Origin: Diphasiastrum complanatum
Taxonomy: Eukaryota > Streptophyta > Lycopodiopsida > Lycopodiales > Lycopodiaceae
Direction: 5' to 3'
Assembly: GCA_029204225.1 (NCBI GenBank)
Contig: CM055100.1
Location: forward strand, 33,073,645-33,137,644
Length of the DNA stretch: 64,000 bases
Positions 36,118 to 46,164 of the stretch are shown here, in pieces. The first letter of the stretch is position 1. Every line of letters begins with the position of its first letter. The translations under genes were made by a program, and so were the position numbers. Under the pieces are notes generated by a model, which ran no database searches, was not told the origin of the DNA, and saw only the letters and a program-made list of their open reading frames with translations.

Positions 36118-37507
36118 CTCTACTTACAACAACTTTTTTGGTAATAGGATCAAATATTCTATAAGCTTTCTTACTTTCACTATAACCAACAAAGATGCCT
36201 TTGAAAGAAGTGGCATCTTCCTTTTTCCTTGTTTCTAAAGGAATATATACATAACAAGTACATCCAAAAACTTTCGAATCACTAAGATTTGGCTTTCTGC
36301 CAAACAATACTTCATAAGGTGTAAGTCCTTTAATGGCACTATTAGTCATTCTATTACATAGAAAGTTTGCACATAAAATAGCTTCTCCCCAAAATGAAAT
36401 AGGAAGGGATGCATCTAATCTCAAAGCTTTAGCACACTCACATAATGTCCTATTCTTTCTCTCAGCTACTCCATTTTGTTGTGGAGTATATGTGCAAGTA
36501 AACTCTCTCCTAATGCCATTAGTTTCACAAAACCCTTTCATCCTATTGGAGATGTACTCCCCTCCACTATCACTTCTTAATACTTTCAAGCTAGTATTAA
36601 GTTGCTTTTCCACAAGAGTTTTGAACTTTACAAAGGACTCAAAAACTTCACTTTTCTTAGACAAGAGATAAACCCAAGAGTATCTTGACCTATCATCAAT
36701 AAAAGTGACATACATAAGAGCTCCACCATTTGATTCATGTGAAAATGAATGAACATTCGAGTGTATAAGGTGAAGAAGAGAGTTAGATCTTGTCAAAGAT
36801 CTCTTGAAAGGTAGCTTATGAGATTTGGAGAGTCCACAAGCTTCACAAAGCTTGCCACACTTGGATATGGTTTTGGGAAGTCCACTTGCTAGCTCCTTTG
36901 TCACCATGGTCTCCATAGCTTTGTAGTTAGGATGGCCTAACCTTTTGTGCCACAATTCCACTTGAGTGAGCTCCTCCCTTGCCATGTTCACACTTCCAAC
37001 CATCACATTAGCATCCAATTTGAATAACCTCTCTTGCTTGAAACCACTAGCAATACATTTTTCATCTTTCAAGATAGAACATGCTCCATGCTTGAAATGT
37101 ACATCTAATCCACTATCCATAAGTTGACCTACACTCAACAAGTTCTTTGTAATTGAAGGTACATAAAGAACATTGTCTAGATCTACTTTTTTAGATGATC
37201 CTAGACATAAAGGAATGGATCCAACACCTACAATCTCACATTCTTGATCACTTGTAGTGAAGATAAATCTCTTAGAACTATTGTAAGAAAGTAGATTAGA
37301 AAAGTTGTCTTTTTGGTGAGTCATGTGAGAACTTGCCCCACTATCAATCCACCAAGTGTCTTGATTAGATGTTTGTGGTGAGGATACCATGAAAGATAGA
37401 TTGCCTTCTTTCTCCTCCTCCTCAAGCACAAGATTGCCTTGATTGTCCTTCTCTTGGGCATTCTTCTTCTTGTAGCACTCCGATGCAAATTGTCCCTTTT
37501 TTTCCAC
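36026..37507 (-). CDS. Copia protease and integrase, 493-residue open frame
   Basis: This is the longest retroelement frame in the window. Order: zinc-knuckle tail (ASECYKKK, residues 8-15), protease active site WWIDSGASSHMT (about 52-63), LLSVGQLMDSG, the GAG-pre-integrase block (LFKLDANVMV), the integrase HHCC region (LWHKRLGHPN, about 185-194; CEACGLSKSHK), and the core with HSNVHSFS where HSDVxG is usual. The first catalytic Asp is therefore Asn here. The Asp of VLRSDSGGEYIS and the Glu of NGVAERKNR are present. It ends with the chromodomain-free tail (GIFVGYSESKKAYRI) and a deletion into RT. Confidence 0.9.
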   Translation of the reverse strand: MEKKGQFASECYKKKNAQEKDNQGNLVLEEEEKEGNLSFMVSSPQTSNQDTWWIDSGASSHMTHQKDNFSNLLSYNSSKRFIFTTSDQECEIVGVGSIPLCLGSSKKVDLDNVLYVPSITKNLLSVGQLMDSGLDVHFKHGACSILKDEKCIASGFKQERLFKLDANVMVGSVNMAREELTQVELWHKRLGHPNYKAMETMVTKELASGLPKTISKCGKLCEACGLSKSHKLPFKRSLTRSNSLLHLIHSNVHSFSHESNGGALMYVTFIDDRSRYSWVYLLSKKSEVFESFVKFKTLVEKQLNTSLKVLRSDSGGEYISNRMKGFCETNGIRREFTCTYTPQQNGVAERKNRTLCECAKALRLDASLPISFWGEAILCANFLCNRMTNSAIKGLTPYEVLFGRKPNLSDSKVFGCTCYVYIPLETRKKEDATSFKGIFVGYSESKKAYRIFDPITKKVVVSRDVLFDESLEKGVFFEKESLWTQASTKSKVL

Positions 37508-37727
37508 AAAAGAAACACTTTAGCTTCTTCTTGTCCTTCTTGCTCTTGCCTTTGGAACTTGATGCTCCATCTTTGCTCTCCATCTCCATGTCTTGAGTCT
37601 TCTTGGATGGAAACTTTTTCTTCTTGCCTTTCAAGGAAAAGTTAGCTTTTTCATCACAATCATTCAAAGATAAGGAACTCATCCCACTTTTGATATGAAG
37701 CATTCTACTCTCCTCACTTACAAGCAC
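37422..37727 (-). pseudogene. Copia gag C-terminus, one base out of frame with pol
   Basis: The frame carries a Lys/Ser-rich linker (GASSSKGKSKKDKKKL) and the start of the zinc knuckle (CFFCGKKG). In the run A7GGG at about 37495-37504 (minus sense) the frame slips, and the rest of the knuckle is in the frame that starts protease. The position expected to hold His reads Gln. The gag core before this point is deleted; about 170 bp of leader separates it from the primer site. Confidence 0.8.
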
Positions 37728-37901
37728 ACTTTGAAGTTTTTCAATACTTTCCTACAGCCCACAACAAGTTCTGGTCCAAAAATTTTGAGAATACCTATCA
37801 AATCCAACTTGCTACACAAGAATTACCTAGTTTCCAAAAACTTGCTAATTTTGGCTTTGATTTGGATCAACCCTATCAATTTCAATAAAATCTCTTGTAC
37901 T

Positions 37902-37915
37902 TGGCTCTGATACCA
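37902..37915 (-). promoter_or_regulatory. tRNA-Met primer binding site, copia family A copy 2
   Basis: The minus strand reads TGGTATCAGAGCCA, directly adjoining the LTR end at 37916. It is a 14-base match to the usual plant copia primer site. Confidence 0.95.
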
Positions 37916-37999
37916 TGAGGAAAAAGTACAAAATGGACCAAGAGTGGATCCTAATCTGATCCTCAAGAGGGATTGGATGTTAGATTCACTTGATCGGTA
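37916..37999 (-). repeat. Truncated 5' LTR of copia family A copy 2
   Basis: Only about 84 bp next to the primer site remain, nearly identical to 34143-34226. Homology stops at TCACTTGATC, where unrelated sequence begins. Confidence 0.9.
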
Positions 38000-38017
38000 G
38001 AGAAGGGAATAGAGGGG

Positions 38018-38305
38018 TCAGAATGGTAGGGTATAATAAGGTAACAGCCTCGGATAGTCCTCCCATGCCATGTTCATCTTGGTCTTCCTTCTTTTTTGGT
38101 TTGAGCTAGACCTGCTTGTACTTTGCAGGTAGTGTTTTAATGCTGGTTCACCTGTTCTAGGACTGGAATTGGCCTTGTAGGCTTCATATATCTGGATTAA
38201 TTCCATGTCTCTCTGCATCCGGATGGCCTCTCCAGGTGGTGGCACTACATCAATGTCTTCTGGTTTAACTTTGGCTACTTCTAGCTCATCTATTGTGGTT
38301 GTCAA
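38018..38305 (-). CDS. Unidentified 95-residue ORF at the joint between two copia elements
   Basis: The frame begins MTTTIDELEVAKVKPEDIDVVPPPGEAI and is charged, with a Ser/Arg-rich centre and a Trp/Tyr-rich end. I do not recognise it. It lies in about 340 bp that belong neither to family A (ending at 37999) nor to element B (recognisable from 38345). It may be a captured gene piece or gag of a third element. Confidence 0.3.
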   Translation of the reverse strand: MTTTIDELEVAKVKPEDIDVVPPPGEAIRMQRDMELIQIYEAYKANSSPRTGEPALKHYLQSTSRSSSNQKRRKTKMNMAWEDYPRLLPYYTLPF

Positions 38306-38373
38306 CCGATGATGCTCTATAGAGGCATGTATGTCTCTTCCTTAATAAGTCTTTTATAAAGACTACTTGTCCA

Positions 38374-39606
38374 TTGGAACTCATACATTCAGATGTACAT
38401 TTTTCCTCTTCTAAAAGTATTGGTGGTGCAACATGTTTTGTCACCTTTATTGATGACTTTACTAGATACACTTGGTTGTATCTACTTTCTTCAAAGGCTA
38501 TGGTTTTTTATCACTTCCTTATCTTCAAAGCTTATGTAGAAAAACAGTTTTCTTGCAAAGTTAAAGCTTTAAGATGTGATGGAGGAGGTGAATATATCTC
38601 CAACAAGTTTCATAATTATTGTGAAGGTGAAGGAATAAAGAGAGAATTTTCTTGTGCCTATTCTCCATCTCAAAATGGAGTAGCTGAGAGGAAAAACAGA
38701 TCTTTATGTGAGCGTGCTAAAGCAATTCGAGTAGCAGCTTCTTTGCCTATTGAATATTGGGGTGAAGCTATAAATTTTGCAAACTATTTGTGCAATAGAT
38801 TACCTCACAATGCTCTTGCTGGAAAATCACCTTTTGAGGTCTTGTTTAAAAAAAAACCTAAGGTAGATCACCTTAGACTTTTTGGTTGTACTTGCTTTGT
38901 TAATATGCCCTTGGAAAGAAGGAAAAAAGATGATCCTAATTATGTTAAAGGAATCATGGTTGGATATGCATCCAAGAAGAAAGCTTACAAGATCTATGTT
39001 CTCTCTACCTCAACTACAATTGAGAGTAGAGATGTGATATTCCATGAAGATCAAAAATACATTCTTGAGAAGGCCGAGTTCAAAGATTCTCATAAAGATA
39101 CTCCAATCATCACCCTTGAAGATCATCATGGAGAGATGGGGCCGAGATTTAAGGAGGAGTCACCTCGAATTTTTTCACCAAGGAGATCTCAAAGAGAAAG
39201 ATCCGAGCCTAGAAGGCTTACCTATGAAGATAGAGGAAAGCAAGTGGAAATCAACTCCACTAATTGTGCCTATTTTATTTCTCATGAGGAGCCAAAGGAT
39301 GTATATAATGCTATCAACTCAATGGAATGGTACCTTGCCATGAAGGAAGAATATGATGCTTTCATGGCCAATAATACATGGGAACTTGTGGATCTTCCAT
39401 CCAACAAGCATACCATTGGTTGCAAATGGGTTTTTCGAGTCAAGTATAATCAAGATGGCACAATCAACAAGTACAAGGCTAGGCTTTGTGCTAAAGGATT
39501 TTCTCAAGTATATGGACTTGATTATGAGGAGACCTTTGCCCCAGTTGCAAAGATGGTGTCAATTAGAATCATAATTTCTCTTGCTTGTTTTTTCAATTGG
39601 CAAATT
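38374..39606 (+). CDS. Element B integrase and RT start, interrupted by the insert
   Basis: The frame opens at MELIHSDVHFSS with the first catalytic Asp of copia integrase. It continues with CFVTFIDDFTRYTWLYLL, the second Asp in ALRCDGGGEYIS and the Glu in NGVAERKNRSLCERAK. The integrase tail (GIMVGYASKKKAYKIY), a variable acidic/basic linker and the RT start (AMKEEYDAFMANNTWELVDLP, GCKWVFRVKYNQDGTINKYKARLCAKG, ETFAPVAKM) follow. It is cut in the RT fingers at 39606. The natural start lies upstream of the ATG at 38374, since the pre-integrase block continues to the left. Confidence 0.9.
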
Positions 39607-40438
39607 TGTGCAGAAAGTACAAAAAGGACCAAGAGTGGATCCTAATCTGATTCTCAAGAGGGATTGGTTGTCAGATTACTTGATCTATCAATCTACTTCA
39701 GATTAAGATCAATCTAGATCAATTTTAGACACAAAATCCTAACAAGAACAATCATTAATTGAAGGTAAGTGTACTTTATGGTTTCACACGTGTGAAACAC
39801 TGTCTGAGTACGGACTCCAACCTGAAAATCAAGTACACATTTATAGAACCTCAAAACAATCAAAACAAATGTAGATAAATGGAGAGAATCACTCAAAATT
39901 GCTTCCAAAACCAAGATTGGTGTCTCACACTGATTATGGCCAAATGTGGCTCTATATATACAATAAGTGGGAGCTCGTGGTATTGATCATCCCTTTGATC
40001 CCACATGTGTGAAGATGCTTTGTCATATGATGATTCATCATGCAAAACTGACACTTGGACAAAACCTTCTATTTTGAGCACTTTTGGTCCATTTTCCTTC
40101 TATATGGAGATCTACTTGAAAATCTTCTAGAAGTCAAAATTCATCTACTTCAGCTTATTCCACACATGTGAGCTGTACTCTACACATGGGATGTGACACC
40201 TAACCAAAGGATGTGGCTCATGCAAGCAATAGATTGATGCCATGTGTCATATGTCTACAAAACTAGTTTTTGGCCTTTTTAGCCACTAGAACTTGAATTA
40301 AATCATATGTACAACCTATATGATTATGGTACATGACAAGTACACTATTTTCACACGTGGGAACAGGCTCCACACATGTGTGTTTATCTATATACAATAT
40401 TTCTGGCCTCTACCAAGCTTATTTTTGCATTTTTCACA
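39607..40438 (-). repeat. 3' LTR of the non-autonomous element
   Basis: 832 bp with TG/CA ends. It contains a perfect 18-bp palindrome centred on CACGTG at 39781-39798. It is similar along its length to the LTRs at 34143 and 996. Confidence 0.9.
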
Positions 40439-40532
40439 CTCCTCCTCAAAAATCTAGCTTGGTAAATCTAGCTTGATGGAAAACATGATGATCTTGAACT
40501 TGACTCCATGGGCTGAATTGGTCTTTGTTGGT

Positions 40533-41780
40533 TCAAAAGGTGTGAAGATCAGCCAATGAGCTTGATGTTGATCTGAAATCACCATATCCATTGACATCTT
40601 TGATGAACTTGAGAGCTTTGCACCATCCAAGCACCTCCAAAATTGATTCCTTCCAATTTTCATGTAGATGCTTGACTTTGAGGCTTGCTCCTTCTTCATG
40701 TGCATGCTCCTCTTTGATGGAAATCCGAGACCTCCATGTCTCATAATGATCACAACAAGTATGACCATTCAATATGCACTTCCTATGATTATCAAGATTA
40801 CTTATGCTAGAAACATAAGTCCAAAAATCACCACAAGTTGGCATGATTTTTTCAATATTGAAATCAAAAGGTATTTCCATCTCAATAAGGCTAACTACTT
40901 GCTTATAGATATAAGTGTCCACTTTGGATGCTTCACTTATACTCATAAGAAGTTTACAACTTGCCTTTAGGATTGAAAACATACAATTTTCATCTTTATG
41001 AATGAACACATCATTCATGATCTTATTGAAACCAAAAGATCCTACATTATGAAGATATTTCCATTTCCTTGACTTCATAACTAATGTAAGCTTACAAGGA
41101 AAACATATTTTGCTATCTTTTAAGGCATCACACTCAACTAGTATTGCCTTAATCCACCTTTGAGATACAAAAATCTCTTCAAAGCAAAATGGTTCTTCAT
41201 AAGTTGACATGAGAGCATAAATGAAACTATTTTCATTTTGTGATTGCTCCTTATTCTTGATTGATTTCTTTTGGATAATAACAAGAAGTTTGAACTTATC
41301 TAAAGTTCCAAGCAAAATACTTTCCAAGGACATAAAATAAATCCCAGTTACTTTCATGAAAGTGACATCTATCTTTGCATCTTGAACCAAACAATGCACT
41401 TCCAAATGAAAAATTTCAAAAGATTCAACATGTGTTGTGATGGACTCTTGAAGACAAATCTTGCAAGTCCTTGTGAGACTCCAAGCCTCATTCACCTTTC
41501 CACAAAGGAAACACCTTTCCTTGGACTTGTCCTTCTTGTATTTGCATTTTGAACTTGAAGCTCCATCCCCCTTGCTTTGGTTCTCCTTGGATGGATTGGT
41601 CTTCTTTTTGTAGCATCTTGAGAAAATATATCCTCCCTTGCCACAAAGGTTGCACTTAGGATCCTTTCTTTCCTTCAATAGGATGCCACCTATTGATGCC
41701 ATGTGAATAAAAACCTGTGATATGATTCTACAAATGTAATTTGTGACTTTCAAGAGACTAGATTTGAACATCTTCAACAA
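40533..41780 (-). CDS. 415-residue passenger ORF with zinc-knuckle-like motifs, function unknown
   Basis: The uninterrupted frame includes CNLCGKGGYIFSRC at residues 43-56, a CX2C...C knuckle with Tyr where His is usual. A linker KGDGASSSKCKYKKDKSKE closely matches the family A gag linker, and a second Cys pair is at 90-93. The remaining 300 residues are rich in Cys, Lys and Ile and match nothing I know. The N-terminal ~95 residues are therefore a derived gag tail, and the rest replaces pol. It may be an acquired or rapidly drifting sequence. Confidence 0.6.
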   Translation of the reverse strand: MLKMFKSSLLKVTNYICRIISQVFIHMASIGGILLKERKDPKCNLCGKGGYIFSRCYKKKTNPSKENQSKGDGASSSKCKYKKDKSKERCFLCGKVNEAWSLTRTCKICLQESITTHVESFEIFHLEVHCLVQDAKIDVTFMKVTGIYFMSLESILLGTLDKFKLLVIIQKKSIKNKEQSQNENSFIYALMSTYEEPFCFEEIFVSQRWIKAILVECDALKDSKICFPCKLTLVMKSRKWKYLHNVGSFGFNKIMNDVFIHKDENCMFSILKASCKLLMSISEASKVDTYIYKQVVSLIEMEIPFDFNIEKIMPTCGDFWTYVSSISNLDNHRKCILNGHTCCDHYETWRSRISIKEEHAHEEGASLKVKHLHENWKESILEVLGWCKALKFIKDVNGYGDFRSTSSSLADLHTF

Positions 41781-43109
41781 TCTAGAAGGATCTACAAAAG
41801 ATCTAGCTCACAAACCTAAGAATCAATCTTCATAGTAATGACTAGTCACTTGGAAACTTTGCTTTGATCACTAAGACAAAAGCACACAATCTTTGAATCA
41901 AATCACTAAAGAAATCAGATCCAATCTCCTATTGGAATCATCAAATACCAATGACTCTTTCTTTTGAAAGTTGAAATGGATATGAAAAACATTTGACACC
42001 TAGATTTTCCTTTTCACTTGACTAGTTCTCTCAACACTTGAGATTCTTGAACAAAAGATGGGTTCTGTTTCAAATACATGAAAGTCAAACTTAATCACTT
42101 CTTTTGGACTCACTCTTGACCCAAATAATCTCACACTTGAGATTTAGAATGAATTTGATTCGATTTGACAACAAACTATACCATCAATTTTTCACAAAGC
42201 TTAAAAAATTAGACGACTAGAGATTCACAAAGATCTCAACCATGCATGAATACTCAAATATGGACTCCTCCTCATTCTAGACATCCAATGGGATCTCAAA
42301 TTGACCCTCACACTCTCACAAAGAAAGTTGAATAGAACTAATTTGAGCTTCATACATACTATGTCAATTTTTGCTCAATAAATTGATTCAATCACCCCTA
42401 TTGGATTCTACCAATTACTCTACCTTTAGAGACTTGGAATGAAATTCAAAATAAAAAGTTGTGATTTTTCTCACTAAGATATTGTGCCTCAAAGAGCTAA
42501 TGCCACTTAGAAAGATTTGATCACATAGGAGAAGACAAATTCTTCACCAATAACAACACATAATGAGCTTCTAGATCTTGCCCTCTACAAAGGAAGGAGC
42601 TCTTAGAAAATTGGATCTCTCTCTACACATTTGCCATAGACACCTTAATGACTCTTTTCAAACCTTACAATCACTCAAACAAATTGAGTAGGATATAAAA
42701 ATGTGACTTGGATCTCAATCTCTTTTCTAGAACTCTCAATTTAAGCCAATCTATGTCAAATTCTACAAAAGATTTGCATAGATGCTCTATATGCACTAGA
42801 AACTCTCAAAGGTTTCACTTGGAGGACAGATCCAAGGATGTTTTCTAGCAAATTGATGCTTCTAAACTTGACCCTATCACTCTTGAACAAATCTAGAGTG
42901 ATGGTACAATGGATTATAACCTCTCACCTTGCATATCACTCCTTAATCTATGATTTTTTAGCAAAATCTCTCTCAACTTCAACATGCACTCAAAAAATCA
43001 GAGATGATCAATTAATGCACCTATTTCAAGTTGTGTGAGTCAAATTGTACAAATTTTTGAATTTTCTCAACCAAAACCGGAGCTGTATGGCCTCACACGT
43101 GTGAAAAGA
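41781..43109 (-). other. Internal region of the non-autonomous element without clear ORF
   Basis: AT-rich sequence between leader and ORF, expected to hold gag. Minus-sense frames are short. It contains repeated (A/T)CTAGA and CTTGAGATT words but no gag motif that I can recognise. Confidence 0.45.
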
Positions 43110-43277
43110 GTTCCTACAGCCCACAACAAGTTTTGGTCCAAAAATTTTGAGAATATCTATCAAATCCAACTCGCTACCCAAAATTTGACTAGTTTCCAAA
43201 AAACTGCTAATTTTGGCTTTGATTTGGATTAACCATATCAATTTCAACAAAACCTCTTGTACTAGGCTCTGATACCA
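43110..43277 (-). promoter_or_regulatory. Leader and tRNA-Met primer site of the non-autonomous element
   Basis: 43265-43277 is the primer site (minus strand TGGTATCAGAGCC). The adjoining ~150 bp leader is nearly identical to that of family A copy 2 (37752-37901), which ties the two together. Confidence 0.9.
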
Positions 43278-43950
43278 TGTGTAAAAAAGTAAAAAAAGGA
43301 CCAAGAGTGGATCCTAATCTGATCCTCAAGAGGGATTGTTTGTCAGATTACTTGATCTATCAATCTACTTCAGATTAAGATCAATCTAGATCAATTCTAG
43401 ACACAAAATCCTAACAAGAACAATCATTAATTGAAGGTAAGTGTACTTTATGGTTTCACACGTGTGAGACACTGTTTGAGTATGGACTCCAACCTGAAAA
43501 TCAAGTACACATTGATAGAACCTCAAAACAATCAAAACAAATGTAGATAAATGGAGAGAATCACTCAAAATTGCTTCCAAAACCAAGATTGGTGTCTCAC
43601 ATTGATTATGGCCAAATGTGGCTCTATATATACAATAATCTTCTAGAAGTCAAAATTCGTCTACTTCAGTTTATTCCACACATGTGAGCTGTCCTCTACA
43701 CATGGGATGTGACACCTAACCAAAGGATGTGGCTCATGCAAGAGATTGATGCCATGTGTCATATGTCTAGAAAACTAGTTTTTGGCCTTTTTAGCCACTA
43801 GAACTTGAGTTAAATCATATGTACAACCTATATGATTATGGTACATGACAAGTACACTATTTTCACACGTGGGAACAGGCTCCACACATGTGTGTTTATC
43901 TATATACAATATTTTTGGCCTCTACCAAGCTTATTTTTGCATTTTTCACA
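43278..43950 (-). repeat. 5' LTR of the non-autonomous element, with internal deletion
   Basis: 673 bp. Compared with the 3' LTR it lacks about 155 bp just beyond the TATA-like TATATATACAATAA (43624-43637). Otherwise the two are highly similar, with small differences. Confidence 0.9.
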
Positions 43951-45175
43951 AATTCTTCAACTAGATGTTTCTAATGCATTTCTAAATAGCTATCTAGAAG
44001 AAGAGATCTATATGGATCAACCTATTGGGTTCATCCATGATGAGGGAAAAGTTTGCTTGCTCTTCAAAAGTTTATATGGATTAAAGCAAGCTCCAAGGTC
44101 ATGGTATTCTCGACTTAACACCTTTCGTGAGTCACTAGGATTTAATCTTAGTGACTATGATCCTTCCTTATATGTCAAGGTTTTTGACAAAGATATTGTC
44201 ATCCTTCTTATTTATGTTAATGATATCATTCTGACAGGAAGTTGTATCAAGTTAGTTGAGGAAACCAAGATTGCACTTGGAAAAGAGTTCAAGATGCAAG
44301 ATCTTGGAAAAATACACTATATTCTAGGATTAGAGATTGACTTTCTTAAAGATAAAGCTTTCATATGTCAATCTAAGTATGCTCTTTCAATGTTAAAAAA
44401 GTTCAATATGTTGAATTGTAGGAGTATAGAAACACCTATGGAGCAAAATGTAAAGGAATCTAACAAAGGTGATGAAAGATCCTTCGAGGACATCACACTT
44501 TTTAGAAGTCTTATAGACTCCTTAATTTGGCTCACAATAACTAGACCTGACATAATCTTTAGTGTTCATAAGTTGAGCCAGGTTATGCAAAATCCTTCAA
44601 TTTATCATTGGAAAAAGGCCAAGAGAGTGCTTAGATATATATCTTCAACTTTTGATTTTGGTTTATTATATAAAAGTGAAGATCTTTCTATTATTGATTA
44701 TTCTGACTCGAATTTTGCAAGTGATAGAGCAGATCGGAAATCTACAAGTGCTTATGTCATATATCTTGGAGGAAACTTGATATCTTGGCTTTCCAAAAAG
44801 CAAGATACTGTATCACTCTCATCATGTGAAGTTGAGTACAAGGTGCTCACTACAACAACAAAGGAAGTGCTTTGGATCAAGAGGTTACTAGTGGAGCTAA
44901 AGATAATTATGGAAGAAAATATACCTATGATCATGTGTGACAACATTTCACTCAAGCCCTTGCCAACAACCCAATATTCCATGCAAAGAGCAAACATATC
45001 GAAGTTGCACATCACTTCGTGAGAGAGAAGCTCATTGGAGGTGAAATCAAATTGGAGCACATTGACACATCATCTTGCATTGCAGATATGCTCACCAAAC
45101 CTTTGAGCAAAAGTTCCTTCAACAAGCATAGAGCCAACCTTGGAGTTATACCAAGATCCATGTTCAAATCAATAT
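43951..45175 (+). pseudogene. Element B RT and RNase H, right half
   Basis: From 43951 the frame continues the RT cut at 39606: LQLDVSNAFLNSYLEEEIYMDQP (first catalytic Asp), GLKQAPRSWYSRL, and LLIYVNDIILTG, where the usual YVDD reads YVND. It then gives LGLEIDF, SFEDITLFRSLIDSL, the RNase H start SDSNFASDRADRKSTSA, ISWLSKKQDTVSLSS and MCDN. A base change near 44945 shifts frame. In the second frame KSKHIEVAHHFVREK and ADMLTKPLSK continue to a stop near 45175. The YVND substitution and the frame change make it inactive. Confidence 0.9.
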
Positions 45176-45194
45176 AGATCATTTCTAGGAGGAG

Positions 45195-46035
45195 TGTTAA
45201 AATCGAAAAACAATCCATATTGATTTTTTGGCTTGCTACAAATGTTGAACCATGCAAGTATGTAGCTCATTAATGCAAAATGCCAAGTTTGGCCTACATA
45301 GAACTCGAGCTACATGGTTATGTATTGTCTAGTTTGATAAATGCAACTTGCATATAGTTTGTAGACATAGAATTAGCATGATTATGCTTGTAGAAACTCG
45401 TGGCAACTCACATGCATTAATTGTAAGTGATCCATAGTGACATGCAAGGCATGCACAAAGTTTATTGGACACATGCATGATGATTTGGACATTTCTAGTT
45501 AGAACTAGTACACTTGTAAAAAGTTGGTAGAATTTCATGCATGACAAGTGACAAATGTCACATAGACCCTAGATGTCACTTTAGATGTCATTTTGGAATG
45601 GATAGATATGGTTCTACCTCAAGCTACCTCAATCTCCATAAATATGTGTAGCTCTCCACACAATTAATAATGAAGAACCAAAGTTTTGTAGCTATCTCAT
45701 GTCATTTTGGATCTAAACAAATATTGCTTGTTATCTCTCTAGCTCTCTCTCTCTCTCTAACTCGTGTTGAGGCTAATGCTTATAAATTGAAATCTTGTAT
45801 TTTTTCATTCTTTGATCATTGCTATTATTTTCTGTTGATTAGCATGCTAGATTGTGGATTAGCCATTTCTTCTGAACTAGATTTTGTTGATCAATCTAGA
45901 ATCAGGTTATAGTGCCAATCACAAAGCTTAATTAAGATTAGTCACTCTTGTGGACATTCCCCACACGTGTGAATTCTGAAAATTTTGTCAATTAGAGCCT
46001 CTCGTTATCTAATCCCAAAATCTAATCTCAACCAC
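45195..46035 (+). repeat. 3' LTR of copia element B, right end uncertain
   Basis: It starts TGTTAAAATCG after GGAGGAG. A short CT run lies at 45742-45757, a CACACGTGTG palindrome at 45962-45971. A degenerate primer-site-like GATATCAGAAGC follows at about 46039. If that is genuine, this LTR is followed by leader sequence, as in a tandem element. Confidence 0.6.
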
Positions 46036-46164
46036 TTGATATCAGAAGCTTCCTACTGAACCTAATTCTATCGTCCTATAAAATAATTGTCTTCTTGTTG
46101 TAAGAATAGCACTAGTTTTATTTTATTCTTAAGTCATTGATAGTTATCACTATAGCATAGACTA

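Larger units (their letters stand above)
34143..37999 (-). mobile_element. Ty1/copia element, family A copy 2
   Basis: In element order (right to left) it has a truncated 5' LTR (37999-37916), a tRNA-Met primer site, a gag remnant with CCHC-like motif, protease, integrase, partial RT, RNase H, polypurine tract and a complete 3' LTR (34965-34143). The gag N-terminus and the first half of RT are deleted. The 5' LTR is cut at about 38000. No target-site duplication can be checked for that reason. Confidence 0.9.
39607..43950 (-). mobile_element. Non-autonomous LTR element with family A ends, inserted into element B
   Basis: This 4344 bp element has its 5' LTR at 43950-43278, tRNA-Met primer site, a leader shared with family A, one 415-residue ORF, polypurine tract (GAGGAGGAG at 40447-40439) and 3' LTR at 40438-39607. 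No protease, integrase, RT or RNase H is present. AATT lies on both sides (39603-39606 and 43951-43954), a 4-5 bp target duplication. Family A or a similar copia element must have supplied the enzymes. Confidence 0.85.
38345..46035 (+). mobile_element. Ty1/copia element B, split by a nested insertion
   Basis: The left part (38345-39606) runs from the GAG-pre-integrase end through integrase into the start of RT. The right part (43951-45175) resumes RT at the next base of the frame and continues to RNase H, polypurine tract and 3' LTR. The 39607-43950 segment is the insert. The left end is truncated: no LTR, gag or protease precedes 38345. Apart from the insertion and one frame change in RNase H, the coding sequence is well preserved, so this element is comparatively young. 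Confidence 0.85.

Noticed and set aside
37902-37915. tRNA genes at the TGGTATCAGAGC sites (4134, 14068, 28066, 37902, 43265)
   Set aside because: Only 12-14 bases match tRNA-Met, each next to an LTR end. They are primer binding sites; no cloverleaf surrounds them.
45195-46050. Element B 3' LTR serving also as 5' LTR of a second tandem element
   Set aside because: The primer-like GATATCAGAAGC at about 46039 has mismatches and no gag follows, so the tandem reading is not supported well enough to annotate.
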